Shown: positions 49,383 through 59,041 of the stretch, piece by piece
Layout: each line of letters opens with the position of its first letter
How positions within the stretch are numbered: position 1 is the stretch's first letter
Source: Herbaspirillum sp. ASV7
GTDB taxonomy: Bacteria > Pseudomonadota > Gammaproteobacteria > Burkholderiales > Burkholderiaceae_D
Length of the DNA stretch: 64,000 nucleotides
Direction of reading: 5' to 3'
Assembly (NCBI RefSeq): GCF_016429215.1
Contig: NZ_JAELUH010000010.1
Location: forward strand, 32,723 to 96,722
The notes under the pieces: generated by a model
Databases searched by the model: none
What the model was told of the DNA's origin: nothing
The model's input: the letters and a program-made list of their open reading frames with translations, nothing else
Program-made: the position numbers and the translations under genes

Positions 49383-49578
49383 TCGCCGATTTGCTGTCTA
49401 TCTTTCGCAAAAAATCTTTTGTAAGCTGCGCGGCTAATGAACCTATTAGCCACCCAATGTTAGCTCAAAAGATGCGCCTTCCTCCGCTCAATACCGTTGC
49501 CTTCTCCATTGCGGCAGCATTCGTGCTCGCCGCAGCATTGCTCATTTTGTGCCCTATCGCAGCCCGTGGAGGTAGGTC

Positions 49579-50352
49579 ATGAATCGCACTTCAGTGACCT
49601 ATGGAAAACGTGGGCGTTTGAACGAGACAAACTCGGGTATTCGACAGACGGCACCGACGTTTGGGAAAGCAAAGCACGGCACATTTATGGAAAAGGCTGG
49701 CGGTCACATTACCGTTGAATCGGACGGGGAAATGTTTGCGGCTCGGCTGCTTTCCATCGACCCGCGTGTGAGCAGTTTCCAACCTCAACCTTTCACCGTC
49801 GACCTCATTGACCAGCGTCTGTTGCTAACCACCGAAGCCAGAAGCACCGCATGGCGGAGGCACTATCGAGCCGAAGGTCCGAAGTTCTATACACCTGACT
49901 TTAGTGTTGTGCATATGGACGGCCTACGCTACTCACTTGAAGTCAAGGCCGAGGGATTTGAAGGGGATGAGCTGTATCAAGAAAAAATCGAACTAGCGCG
50001 TCCAGTGCTGGCAGCCAACAATTATCCGCTGCGGACAGTGGTCTTTCCGAAGAATACGGCCCACCCTATCCGCCTGAATGCTCACCTGCTCAAACAGGCG
50101 GCACAGCAGATTCACACGTACTTCGATGAAGACTTGGTCGAACGTGTTTGTCAGCGATGCGGCGACGAGCCTACGACGATGCTCCAACTGTGTAAAGACC
50201 TGCAGTTGATGCCGGGGCTCATACCTATCTTGTTGGTCAAAGGCGTTCTGAGTGCCGACCTTGCTCGTTTTCAGATAAAGGGTGCCTTGCCGCTGACTCT
50301 CGGATTTGGCGATTTGAACCATCTCTGCTTGATTGAAGAGGTGGTGCAATGA
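49579..50352 (+). CDS. tnsA: TnsA-like endonuclease of a Tn7-like transposon
   Basis: A 257-residue protein matching the TnsA nuclease, which cuts the 5' ends of the element so that transposition is cut-and-paste. The restriction-enzyme-like fold is seen as VESDGEMFAARLLSIDPRVS (the Glu), FYTPDFSVV (the Asp) and SLEVKAEGFEGD (Glu-x-Lys). A C-terminal helical region follows, including a CQRCGDEP motif. GGAGGTAGGTC precedes the ATG at 49579. The 4-bp overlap with the next gene opens a four-gene operon. Confidence 0.85.
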   Translation: MNRTSVTYGKRGRLNETNSGIRQTAPTFGKAKHGTFMEKAGGHITVESDGEMFAARLLSIDPRVSSFQPQPFTVDLIDQRLLLTTEARSTAWRRHYRAEGPKFYTPDFSVVHMDGLRYSLEVKAEGFEGDELYQEKIELARPVLAANNYPLRTVVFPKNTAHPIRLNAHLLKQAAQQIHTYFDEDLVERVCQRCGDEPTTMLQLCKDLQLMPGLIPILLVKGVLSADLARFQIKGALPLTLGFGDLNHLCLIEEVVQ

Positions 50353-52361
50353 TTCGGACCTTGCTTATTCATGACCGTTTGGCGGACCCCAAAAACCACC
50401 AACACTATCTGGAGGTCGTGGACCCACATCTTCATGGCGGCTGCATCAAAGTCTTCGACCCAGAAAAGAAAGAAGACTGCTATGTAGAGATGACCAAGGT
50501 ATCGGAAGAGATTTATAACGGGACGATGACCGTCCTTCGAAAAGGAAAGCCGCTTGTCAGTCTGGTGGCGCAGCCATTCGACGAAAGCCTTCGCAAGAAG
50601 GATAGTTTCATCCGCGAAGTCATGAGGACTGTAAAGGACAATCAGAAGTTTGGAAAAATCAGTTTCTTAGAAGCATGTCGGCAGTCGAAGGAAGAATATG
50701 AGGCGACGGCTACCGCTACCTCGCCCGCATTTCCTGCATTAGCAACGTTGTACCGATACCACCAGTTGGAAATGAGCGGTTTGCCTTTAATTCGCGGTGC
50801 AAAAAATAAAGGCAACCGTACTAAGCGCTATCCGCAGAAGGTGATTGATGTCATATGCCAGCTTGCGAGAGAACATTACCTACAGCCTCACTCGCTATGG
50901 TCTATCAAAAAGATAGCTGAAAAAGCGGACAGAAGTGTACGCGGCTCGCTCCTTCCAGTAGACGCACCTCCTATCAGCACTAGATTCGTCAAGAACACCA
51001 TCCATCGGCTTGTGCATGTGGACCCTAGTGCCGCGCGAATGCTGCCCAAAGACGCAATTGCTGGCAAATCCGTAGCCAGAAAACGCATCAGAGCGGAGCA
51101 GCCGCTTGAGCGAGTTGAGCAAGATGCTGTTCATCTACCTTTCGTTGTTAGGACGCCTGGCGGTATCTCTAGCCAAGTGCACCTGGTTCACGCCATCGAC
51201 TGTTGTACAGGTCTTCCACTTGGTTGGTGTCTCGTCGTAGGCGCGCCCACCGATAGTGACTCGCTTGCCTGTATTGAGATGTACATGACGCCGGATGCCC
51301 GTGCGCGGAGATTCAAGAAATTAGACCTCCCTTACAACATCTTAGCCTACGGTACACCCGCGCAACTTCTATTCGACAACGGCGCGGAAAATCAGGGCGG
51401 AAGAATCATGAATCTGCAGAAGCTTTATGTAGATACCAAACATTGCAGAGCGCGTGCTGGCCAGGAGAAGCCATTTATTGAGCGGCTCCACGGTTCGCTC
51501 AAAGAAGACATAGAGACGCTGCCTGGTTGTACTCGACTCGACGGCGAAGATGGTCTGCGTGACCCGCTCGCAATGGGCGACGAGCTCATGGATATAGATG
51601 AGCTAGAGCGCTGGATTGTAAGGTGGTACTACGAAAAATGGGGCAATCATCAACTCGACCGTTTGCTGTGGGAGACTGTTCTCGACAGCAACGTGGAAGG
51701 CGCAACACCCTTGGCACGTCTAGCCTACTTTGAAGAGTCGTGCGTCCCCATTGCACTTCCTCCCTCCCGTGCCGATTGGTTGTCGGCTTTGTACGAGCAA
51801 GTGGAACGTAAATTAAGTAGAAAGACGGGTGTCACGATAGATGGACTTCACTACAAAGGAGAAGATTTCGGGACGCTGATTGATAAATATGGTGAACAGC
51901 AATTTTTGACTATCGTCTTTAACCCAGACGATTTTCGGTATGTTTATGTTCGAGAAGGGGATGACCAGCCGTTGGTCAGACTAGAATTTGAGTATCTCAA
52001 GCCTGAGACTCCAGCATGGTCATTTAGGGAGGCGAAGGAGCGCTATGCAAAGGCGAAACGCAGCACCAGTCAAATTCCTGGAGCGGATAAGTTTTCCCAA
52101 GAATTGCAAGACCGAAGCTCGCAACGGGCGCGTTCCACAAGCGCTAAAAGTCCTAGCAAACGTGAACGAAACCGGGAAACAAAAGACAGAACGAGGGAGA
52201 TTAATGCGATAAAGCGGGCAGCAATTCCGAAGAGTCCCATGCTGTCCGCGCAATCGGCTAAGCCGCAAAAATCAGTAGAACAAATTCAGCTGGAAAGTGC
52301 CATGCTTGAACCGACAGCTCTTCTAACTGTGCTTAATCGTGACAGCGGGGATGAAATCTGA
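50349..52361 (+). CDS. tnsB: TnsB-like DDE transposase
   Basis: A 670-residue Mu/TnsB-type integrase-fold transposase that joins transposon 3' ends to target DNA. N-terminal HTH domains bind the ends (~150-300). The DDE core shows the first Asp in RVEQDAVHLPFVV, the second in LLFDNGAENQGG and the Glu in EKPFIERLHGSL. The Mu-type C-terminal beta-barrel is followed by a long, very basic tail (from ~560, SKRERNRETKDRTREINAIK), probably the contact site for the TnsC ATPase. Overlaps tnsA (ATGA) and tnsC (TGATG). Confidence 0.88.
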   Translation: MIRTLLIHDRLADPKNHQHYLEVVDPHLHGGCIKVFDPEKKEDCYVEMTKVSEEIYNGTMTVLRKGKPLVSLVAQPFDESLRKKDSFIREVMRTVKDNQKFGKISFLEACRQSKEEYEATATATSPAFPALATLYRYHQLEMSGLPLIRGAKNKGNRTKRYPQKVIDVICQLAREHYLQPHSLWSIKKIAEKADRSVRGSLLPVDAPPISTRFVKNTIHRLVHVDPSAARMLPKDAIAGKSVARKRIRAEQPLERVEQDAVHLPFVVRTPGGISSQVHLVHAIDCCTGLPLGWCLVVGAPTDSDSLACIEMYMTPDARARRFKKLDLPYNILAYGTPAQLLFDNGAENQGGRIMNLQKLYVDTKHCRARAGQEKPFIERLHGSLKEDIETLPGCTRLDGEDGLRDPLAMGDELMDIDELERWIVRWYYEKWGNHQLDRLLWETVLDSNVEGATPLARLAYFEESCVPIALPPSRADWLSALYEQVERKLSRKTGVTIDGLHYKGEDFGTLIDKYGEQQFLTIVFNPDDFRYVYVREGDDQPLVRLEFEYLKPETPAWSFREAKERYAKAKRSTSQIPGADKFSQELQDRSSQRARSTSAKSPSKRERNRETKDRTREINAIKRAAIPKSPMLSAQSAKPQKSVEQIQLESAMLEPTALLTVLNRDSGDEI

Positions 52362-53347
52362 TGATGCCCGCGAAGAAGTTACGTATCGATATCGAGCGCT
52401 GTGAACTGCAGCATCCTCAATTTCTGAAGCAGCTCTTACCATTGAAGCAACGTATTGAGGACGCAATTGATGGTGCCGCTAGCCGTATTGAACGTGTAAT
52501 CGGCCCCTCGCGTGTCGGAAAATCCATGCTGATTAACTCACTCAGCCGGGACTACCCAGAAACCAAAGTTAATGGGCGTAGACAAGTTCCTGTGCTTGTT
52601 GTCCCTGTACCGACGCCTGTCTCACCTCTATTGTTGCCTTCCAGTGTGCTGACCGCGCTTGGTATTCCGATACAGGGAAATATTACATCCGGTGTAATGG
52701 GAAAGCGCATGCAAGAACAACTGAAATTGGCGGGCACACGAGTGGTTATTTTCGAGGAGGCCAGTCACTTGGTGGAGGTCGGTGCACGTGTTCCATCTCG
52801 TAGTGCTGGGGATTGGTTTAAGTGGTTAGCAGATTCCCAGAATCTAACTCTGCTCCTCTTTGGTGTGCCGAGACTGGAGCGTCTCTTTGATATCAACGAA
52901 CAACTGCGGATGCGGGCATCGGCGGCTCGTAGGTTTCTGCCCTATGACTCTCGGATTCAAGAAGGTATGCAAGCATTTCACACCTGCGTCGCGACGTATG
53001 CGAATCTGTTTTCTGCTGCGGGATTTCCAATCGCACTACCGCCGCTCGCTCTTACCTATCAGTGTTATTTGCTTACAGGCGGGTTAGTTGGCCTTTTGAG
53101 TCGGTTCATGCAGGAGCTTGCAGGTCAATTGGTAGGGGAAATGCCGAGGTCGGTCGGTTTTGAGGATTGTCGGGCTGCCGCTGTTGCGATTGAGTCTGTC
53201 GACTCAGGCCAATTCAGTGCGTTCGAAAGCTTTGATTGTACGGAGAAAATTCCCGCTGTCGCGCTCCATGACGCCTACGTTCAGGTAATGAACATGAACG
53301 AGCTTAAGGTTCCAATCCTTGACAGCCGAGAAGGAGCTCTCCAATGA
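52361..53347 (+). CDS. tnsC: TnsC/TniB-like AAA+ transposition regulator
   Basis: A 328-residue ATPase that links target selection to the transposase. Walker A GPSRVGKSMLINSL (~46-59), Walker B VVIFEEASHLVEVG with a Glu-Glu pair where DE is usual, sensor 1 region LTLLLFGVPRLERLF and an arginine finger in LRMRASAARRFLPYD. Size and motifs are nearer TniB-type proteins than E. coli Tn7 TnsC (555 residues). The start overlaps the tnsB stop and the 3' end overlaps tniQ by 4 bp. Confidence 0.85.
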   Translation: MMPAKKLRIDIERCELQHPQFLKQLLPLKQRIEDAIDGAASRIERVIGPSRVGKSMLINSLSRDYPETKVNGRRQVPVLVVPVPTPVSPLLLPSSVLTALGIPIQGNITSGVMGKRMQEQLKLAGTRVVIFEEASHLVEVGARVPSRSAGDWFKWLADSQNLTLLLFGVPRLERLFDINEQLRMRASAARRFLPYDSRIQEGMQAFHTCVATYANLFSAAGFPIALPPLALTYQCYLLTGGLVGLLSRFMQELAGQLVGEMPRSVGFEDCRAAAVAIESVDSGQFSAFESFDCTEKIPAVALHDAYVQVMNMNELKVPILDSREGALQ

Positions 53348-55191
53348 CGTTGGTTGTAACTTATGCTCCGCATGACCATGAGTCAGCTATGGGCTACTAC
53401 CGCAGGCTTGCTGCGGACAATTTTGTTTCTTGGCGGGAGTTGGCTGGGCTTGCTGATTTGCCACGCAACCGCAACGCGCTCTTAACGCAACCGGAAGCCG
53501 TAGCGACGGCTCTCGGGTTAGAGCTTGAATGGGCAGAATTCGCGTGCCGACAAGATGAAATGGCCCCAACGGCTAAAGGGCTTCGTCGAAGCCTAGCAGA
53601 TGCGGTTTGCCCTGATTGCCTTTTGGAGGCGGTATATATTCGTGACTATTGGGAGCATGCGTATGTGACCGCATGCCCTCATCACCATACAAAGCTTGTT
53701 GACCATTGCAATGAATGTGGCGCGGCGCTTTCACCGCATCGGTTTCACATCGATAGCTGTGACTGTGGTCATCCGTTAGGCATGTTGCCTCGGGATGCGG
53801 CAAATCCTTCCCAGCTCTGGTTGTCTACGTTAATTGCTAGTGGTGGTGCCCACTCGGGTGGAATTGAGCCGGCGATGAATGGAATAGATGTGGGCGTCTT
53901 AGCTCAGGTCATTCGTACGTTGTGTAGTTATGCGGAACCAGAAAATTCTGCACCACGACGTGGTTCGCTAAAGCCCAGATATGTGCACAGTGCCATTGAT
54001 TTTCTCGCGCCCCTCGAAGCTTTTTTGGCAGCATGGCCAGATGGATTCCAATCTCATGTGAAGATGCGAATTGCCGCAGGGCGTCCTAAGGCGCGCACTT
54101 TGAACTCGCTTCTGGGGCCCTGGTACGTTACCTTACGCAAGCTCTGTCAAGGCACAGTGCTAGAGCCGTTCCTAACCGCCATAATTGAAGTAGCGGCTGA
54201 GCGCTTTGATGGCGTCCTCGGTATGGACTCTACTAAGTCAATCGTAGAAGGTGTGACTGCGTATATTCGTAGGCCTGACGCAGCGAAGAGTATTGGCATT
54301 AGCGATTCTCGATTGCATAAGGCCATACAAAATGGCGAATGTGCATATCGAACGCGCCGTGTGGGAACGCGTGGGGAGCTCTATGAAATTCCTCTTGAGG
54401 AAGTTGAACGCATAAAAAAAGGCCGCGACGGATGGATATCGGAAAAAGAAGCAGGCGAATTGATGGGTGTGCCAGCTTCGGTCGTGCAAAACATGATGTT
54501 GGCTGGTGTTATTCGTTCAGATGTCAATTGGCGCCACGATATCTTGAAAGGCGGTCTGATTGAACGCAATTCAATACAGACATTGGCACAGCGAGTTCGC
54601 GATATGGCGGTTCCTAGAGCTGCGGGAGTACGCGAGAAGATAACCTGGGCAGGATTGACCACTCGGCGTATGGGAGATAAGCAAGCAATTCAAGAAACCA
54701 TGCGAGCCGTCGTTGATGGGACGATTACCGCTGCTGAGATTGGCAGCCGACTAGGAGAGATGGAGTTTCTGCGTAGCGACATTGTTCCTTATTTCGGCAC
54801 TCCTTTACTTGAATCAGGTTTCTCGGTTCAGCAACTCTCAAAAATCACCGGTTGGAAGTGGGAGAGCATCTCGCACTGGATAGAGACGGGACTGTTGGAA
54901 TCCGAATCTATTGTGCTTCGAGGGCAACGATGCCGAGTGGTCTTGCCGCATCAGTTGCTGACATTCCGTCAAAAGTTTGTACCTATTGCGGAACTGGCCC
55001 GAGCGCTCGAGACGAAGTCATCTGCTTTATCCAAATTGTTAGTCGGCATCGAATTCGTCGGTGCACAGCAGCTGCCCAATGGGGCGATGCGTGGGGTTTT
55101 GGTTAGAACGGCTGATTTATGCAAGCTTGCCGTCCTTGGAGCCAAGGCGGGAAAAGACCTGTTTGTTCCCATGCCCAATATAGACGGCTAG
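53344..55191 (+). CDS. tniQ: TniQ/TnsD-family target-selection protein with repeated HTH units
   Basis: A 615-residue protein. The N-terminal TniQ domain (~1-160) has AMGYYRRLAADNFVSWRELA and paired zinc motifs CPDC, CPHHHTKLVDHCNECGAAL and CDCG. The C-terminal half contains four HTH-like units: AAKSIGISDSRLHKAIQNGE, EKEAGELMGVPASVVQNMML, QQLSKITGWKWESISHWIET and ELARALETKSSALSKLL. These resemble excisionase/MerR-type recognition helices and probably read the attachment site, as TnsD does. Which target it reads is unknown. Last gene of the operon. Confidence 0.82.
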   Translation: MTLVVTYAPHDHESAMGYYRRLAADNFVSWRELAGLADLPRNRNALLTQPEAVATALGLELEWAEFACRQDEMAPTAKGLRRSLADAVCPDCLLEAVYIRDYWEHAYVTACPHHHTKLVDHCNECGAALSPHRFHIDSCDCGHPLGMLPRDAANPSQLWLSTLIASGGAHSGGIEPAMNGIDVGVLAQVIRTLCSYAEPENSAPRRGSLKPRYVHSAIDFLAPLEAFLAAWPDGFQSHVKMRIAAGRPKARTLNSLLGPWYVTLRKLCQGTVLEPFLTAIIEVAAERFDGVLGMDSTKSIVEGVTAYIRRPDAAKSIGISDSRLHKAIQNGECAYRTRRVGTRGELYEIPLEEVERIKKGRDGWISEKEAGELMGVPASVVQNMMLAGVIRSDVNWRHDILKGGLIERNSIQTLAQRVRDMAVPRAAGVREKITWAGLTTRRMGDKQAIQETMRAVVDGTITAAEIGSRLGEMEFLRSDIVPYFGTPLLESGFSVQQLSKITGWKWESISHWIETGLLESESIVLRGQRCRVVLPHQLLTFRQKFVPIAELARALETKSSALSKLLVGIEFVGAQQLPNGAMRGVLVRTADLCKLAVLGAKAGKDLFVPMPNIDG

Positions 55192-55272
55192 ACTTCTCCT
55201 CTGCCTTCTTTCTCCTTTTAGCTATAGGGCTCAGCCAGAGAAATATAGGTGTAGTGCACTCTAACTACGGTT

Positions 55273-55335
55273 GGTGAGGCTGAGCCTAGCCCTCCCGGGA
55301 CCAATGCCCGAGAATCGCCTTCACTCAGCCTCACC
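55273..55335. repeat. Stem-loop downstream of tniQ
   Basis: GGTGAGGCTGAG (55273-55284) and CTCAGCCTCACC (55324-55335) are perfectly complementary and extend further (CGGTT / AACCG with a 2-nt bulge). No T tract follows, so it is an RNA/DNA hairpin rather than a standard terminator. In the rest of 55192-56487 I see no gene. Confidence 0.55.
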
Positions 55336-55855
55336 ATAACCGCTACGGAATGGAGCCGGCCTCGCCCGGTAGACTTTCGTTTCACGCCTCTGCCTTCGCC
55401 AGCGTGCCAGATATCTCAAAACATCCCCCCAGAATCTGGTGTCCCCTATGCGCTGGTGCTAGTTATCTCGTCCACATAGGCGGCAGTTCCTGCATTCCCT
55501 AAGCCCCTATTCCGAAGCCAAGTGATGCCATGCTTACACCGGCTTCATGCTGACCGATGATTGTGCAGTTCCTGCTTTGCAGTATAAGCAGGAGTATTAA
55601 TATCATTGCTAGCAGCGTGGTATCGACTTAATAGGGCAATCTCGACACAAAATAATAAATAAATTGCCATTGCTCTTCCATTCGGCGCATATTTTTATAA
55701 AATCTCTATAGTTCCTCGGCACATTTTTCGATAGTGCCTCTCGCAGATGGCGAGTGAGCCCACTTGAGCCCACATAAGCTGATGGGAATGCGATGATGGG
55801 AGGGCTAATTTCCGAGGAGCGGCGCCAGAGTCGCGGTGCGGTTGGAGCAGTAAAA

Positions 55856-55949
55856 ATTTCTCGATTTATGCGTCGGGATTTCTCAAGCTATGCATTCATA
55901 GCATCCCGAAAAGCCTTGTCTGGCAAGGCTTGGGTTTCTCAGTTTATGC
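55856..55949 (+). repeat. TTTCTC-N3-TATGC repeats, candidate TnsB-binding sites / transposon end
   Basis: ATTTCTCGATTTATGC (55856-55871), ATTTCTCAAGCTATGC (55878-55893, exactly 22 bp on) and GTTTCTCAGTTTATGC (55934-55949). Tn7 ends carry 22-bp TnsB sites, some abutting and some spaced, so this may be the tniQ-side end. CAGTTCCTGC also occurs three times nearby (55484, 55566, 56040). No matching opposite end was found. Confidence 0.45.
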
Positions 55950-56158
55950 ATCCGTCTACACTGTTGTAGCGGGAACCATAATGTGGGATTTTAAGAGGCA
56001 TCCTTTGAGATTATTATCAAACGGTGCGATCTGATAGCTCAGTTCCTGCTGTGTCTAATGACGCAGAAAGCAGCCATAGTGCTAGTTTGTTGAAGGTTTT
56101 TAACTAAAAAACGACAAAGGCAAACTTGGTTGTAGATAACTACGCACAACCTGAGAAA

Positions 56159-56191
56159 AAGGGCTCTCATGTGATAAACATGGGAGCCCTT
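56159..56191. terminator. Bidirectional hairpin terminator
   Basis: AGGGCTCTCATGT and ACATGGGAGCCCT pair with one mismatch around GATAA, with A and T tracts on the two sides. It terminates no gene that I can identify, so it may be left from a lost gene. Confidence 0.55.
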
Positions 56192-56515
56192 CTTGTTGTT
56201 GGGGCCATAGAAAGGAAGTGATCTCAATTAAATCGGACGGTTAGGATGACTCCCTGAAATGGTGGCTATCTCGTTTGCCTATACCCGGGAAAAATGTTCG
56301 TAAGGTACAACGTTAAACAAAAGACAATATTATTTTTTTGACTTCATGCTTTTTTCGTGGCCAAATACGGTCTTGGCATAGAAAACACAAACAATTGGGA
56401 AACTTGGGTCAAAAATGCATGCACTCCGACAAAACCCTGAGCTGATAGACCTAATGGAGGTTTCAAATCCACTGGATCAGCACGTCATGTAATGACCCAG
56501 CGAAACCTGCTCACC

Positions 56516-57292
56516 TCAAGCAGCTAAGGCAAACGCCTCAGCCGGTGTCTTCATGCCCAGCGCCTGATGCGGCCGGCGGTGGTTATAGAAGCCAATCCAG
56601 TCACCAATGATGCGACTGGCGTGCTGCAATGTTTCGAAGCGATGTCGATGAGCGCATTGCTCCTTCAGGGTTCTGATGACGCGTTCGACCATGCCATTCT
56701 GCTGTGGGCAATGCGGCGTGATGAACTCTTGCTGCAGCCCGTAACTGCGGACCAACGCTGTGTAACTACGGCTGGTGAATACCAGACCATTATCGGAGCG
56801 CAGCAAGAACGGCGCCGTCACGCGACCCAGCGAGCCATAACGCGCGATCAGCGCTTGCTCCAAGGCCGACTCTGCCGTCTTCGACTTGCCCGAACGCGAC
56901 AGATGCCAGCCCAGCAATTCCCGCGTGTGGCAATCAATCACCAGGGCTAGCACCGCCCAGCCATCGCGCCCTGTCCAGATCCGACACAGATCGGTTGCCC
57001 AGCGCTGGTCTGGTCCTGTGGCTACCGACGGCAAGGCCTTCACCCTGGGACGGAAACCAACAGGACGCTTCTTGACCTGCCAACCTTTGATCTGGAAGAT
57101 CCTCTGCACCGTGTTCTTATTGAACCCGAGCAGGCCCGCCACCGTGCGATAGCCGAAGGACGGCTCTTCCAGGATCATCTTGCGAATCGGTTCGGCAAAG
57201 CGCTCCTGCACCTTGGGCTCAGCCTTCACCGGCTTGTAGTAAGCGCTGCGCCTGGCAATCCCAAACCACGCGCATATCTTGCTGACAGCCAC
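56516..57292 (-). CDS. IS3-family transposase OrfB (DDE domain)
   Basis: 258 residues with an HTH_21 segment (SFGYRTVAGLLGFNKNTVQR) and an rve core: WATDLCRIWTG (first D), FLLRSDNGLVFTSR (second D) and QQNGMVERVIRTLKE (E), then FYNHRRPHQALGMKTPAEA. In IS3 elements it is made as an OrfAB fusion by -1 frameshifting. The frame here is open upstream of 57292 in an adjacent phase ([20 protein letters not shown]...), consistent with that. Confidence 0.88.
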   Translation of the reverse strand: MAVSKICAWFGIARRSAYYKPVKAEPKVQERFAEPIRKMILEEPSFGYRTVAGLLGFNKNTVQRIFQIKGWQVKKRPVGFRPRVKALPSVATGPDQRWATDLCRIWTGRDGWAVLALVIDCHTRELLGWHLSRSGKSKTAESALEQALIARYGSLGRVTAPFLLRSDNGLVFTSRSYTALVRSYGLQQEFITPHCPQQNGMVERVIRTLKEQCAHRHRFETLQHASRIIGDWIGFYNHRRPHQALGMKTPAEAFALAA

Positions 57293-57333
57293 ATCGAAAC
57301 CGTCTTGTTTGAGTCCCTGGCGGATGGTCTCGA

Positions 57334-57648
57334 TTACTTGTCTTCCTCGCCCAACAGGGACGCCAATTTTTTTCTGGCGCGCAGCTCCAGCATGGCTTCT
57401 CCGTAGGCTTCCTGGAGCTCCTTGAGTTGCCGCTCGTACTGTTCTCTCACATCCAGCGGCTTGGCACGCAGGGCGTTCTCCATCCCTTTGCGGCCTTCAT
57501 CGACCCATTCTTCGATCTCGGATGGCGGGATATCAAACGACCGGCTAGCCTCGGCGACCGTCGTCTTTCCCTGGATGATTTCCATCACCAGCGCCGCTTT
57601 GCGCTTGGCTGTCCAACGCTTGAATTCTTCTTCCATGACCTTGCTCAT
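57334..57648 (-). CDS. IS3-family OrfA
   Basis: 104 residues. HTH near the start ([40 protein letters not shown]) and a leucine-zipper-like helix behind ([20 protein letters not shown]). It binds the IS ends and dimerises with the OrfAB transposase. Ends shortly before orfB. Confidence 0.85.
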   Translation of the reverse strand: MSKVMEEEFKRWTAKRKAALVMEIIQGKTTVAEASRSFDIPPSEIEEWVDEGRKGMENALRAKPLDVREQYERQLKELQEAYGEAMLELRARKKLASLLGEEDK

Positions 57649-57701
57649 TTTGATTTCCTTTTAGGATTATCTACTGAGCAGGTTTTCAGTGGGTCATTAC
57701 A

Positions 57702-58650
57702 CCAATCCACCCACGAATCGACCATGCCGCGCTGCAGGTCTGCCAGGGGAAACACCGACGCGGAATCGTCGATGAAATTACACATCAAGAGGTTGTCGAA
57801 CTGGTCGGGCGAGTATTCGAAGTCGCGCAGCTCGTCGATATCGAACAGATCGCAGCCACCGGCCGCCGCGTCCATGATCGTGACGATCTGGCGCCAGATC
57901 TTGTCCTCACCGGTGAAGCCCGACGACAGCCGCTTATGGCTGACATCGATGTTGACCTTCTCGCCCTTGGCGCGGCGCTTGTTGAACGCCTCACCGGTCC
58001 AGAACGGGTAAGCCTGGTGCGTGGTGGCCGATGGCGTCGAGAAGTAGGTTTTGCGCCACTTCTTGTGCAAGGCCATCCCGGACGCAACCTTGTTCAACTC
58101 CGTGAAATTGTTCGTCCAGAAGAATTCATCGAAATAGAAGTTGCCGTGGTAGCCCTGGGCGGTTCGCGCATTCGTGCCGAGGAAATACAGGTGCGCGCCG
58201 TTGGGCAGTACGATGGGATCGCCAGACAGCTCTACGCCGCATGCGTCCTTCGCAAACTGGATGATGTATTGCTTGAAGACGTGCGCCTGCGACTTCGAGG
58301 CCGAGAGGAAAATCTGATTTCGGCCGGTCTGGATCGCATCAATCAGCGCCTCGCGCGCGAAGTACCAGGTTGCGCCGATTTGGCGCGACTTGAGAATGAT
58401 GCGCGTGCGCTCGTCACTGTTGCGGAACCAGACCTTTTGATAGTCGAATAGAGAATCATTGAAGGCCTCGACGATGCGCTGCTGCGCCTCTTCGCTGAAC
58501 TCGTTGCGCACCGGTTTTTTCTTGGGCGCTGCGTTGCGATTGGCGATGTTCGGATTGAGGTCGGTTTCATTGCCGCCCGGCTGCTCATAGCGGCGCACGC
58601 GCGCAGCCTGCACAAGCTGGCGCATCAGCGCATCGAGTTCCTTGGACTCG
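57702..58650 (-). pseudogene. P2-like phage terminase ATPase subunit, truncated at both ends
   Basis: Reads [50 protein letters not shown] (Walker A-like), [48 protein letters not shown] (Walker B) and up to SWVDWC, all typical of the gpP large terminase. The IS at 57701 removes the C-terminal nuclease half; the last ~17 codons are IS sequence. The N-terminus is lost at the junction near 58640 with a replication-gene fragment on the other strand. Not functional. Confidence 0.85.
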
Positions 58651-59041
58651 TGTAAATAACTGTACGGACCCCGCCGGTACTGGTTTTTCGGCCGATGCCT
58701 CCTTTGAGCCGAAGACGGTGCCAGCACCTGTGATGTTCAAGCCCGACCAGGCCGCGCAGATCGAGCACGCCTGGCTCGCCCTGGGGGCATGCCCTTGGCC
58801 CCGGCCGGCGTCCGACGACATGTCAGCAGGCCCGGCGCAGACCATGACGGCCGACGAGCAGCGCCGCGCGCTGGCCTCCTGGGGTGCCATCAAGGCATGC
58901 CCCTGGCCGCGCATGGTGCTGGTGCCGGACAAGTCTCCGCGCCATGGCACGCCGCGCCAGGTCGCCGACTGGCGCGCCGGCCGGCTCGATGTGACCGAAC
59001 TACCGATTGATCCCAACTCAACGAAAGGGAACGCACCATGA
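58641..59041 (+). pseudogene. 3' fragment of a P2-like phage replication endonuclease (gpA-like)
   Basis: Open on the plus strand from [20 protein letters not shown] onward; PWTRVNNCT is the conserved C-terminal stretch I recall from gpA-type proteins. It ends TELPIDPNSTKGNAP at 59041. The catalytic part is missing. The first ~15 bases overlap the terminase remnant on the other strand, marking a rearrangement junction. The ATG at 58733 could still give a ~100-residue peptide. Confidence 0.6.

Larger units (their letters stand above)
56488..57701 (-). mobile_element. IS3-family insertion sequence (1214 bp)
   Basis: Bounded by TGTAATGACCC (56488-56498) and its complement GGGTCATTACA (57691-57701). 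The inverted repeats extend inward with mismatches to AAACCTGCTCA. It contains orfA (57334-57648) and orfB (56516-57292) on the minus strand. The flanking 3-bp sequences differ (TCA left, CCA right), so no target duplication is seen. The right end cuts a phage terminase gene. Confidence 0.85.

Noticed and set aside
48872..49582. 236-codon open frame before tnsA
   Set aside because: Composition is not protein-like, it covers the inverted-repeat region and expected transposon end, and it has no ribosome-binding site or family resemblance.
53344..55191. CRISPR-associated transposon
   Set aside because: No cas gene or CRISPR array lies near the tns operon, and the long TniQ with C-terminal HTH segments suits direct DNA recognition.
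55268..55341. Inverted repeat after tniQ as an integron attC site
   Set aside because: The arms lack properly placed RYYYAAC and GTTRRRY boxes and there is no integron integrase or cassette array nearby.
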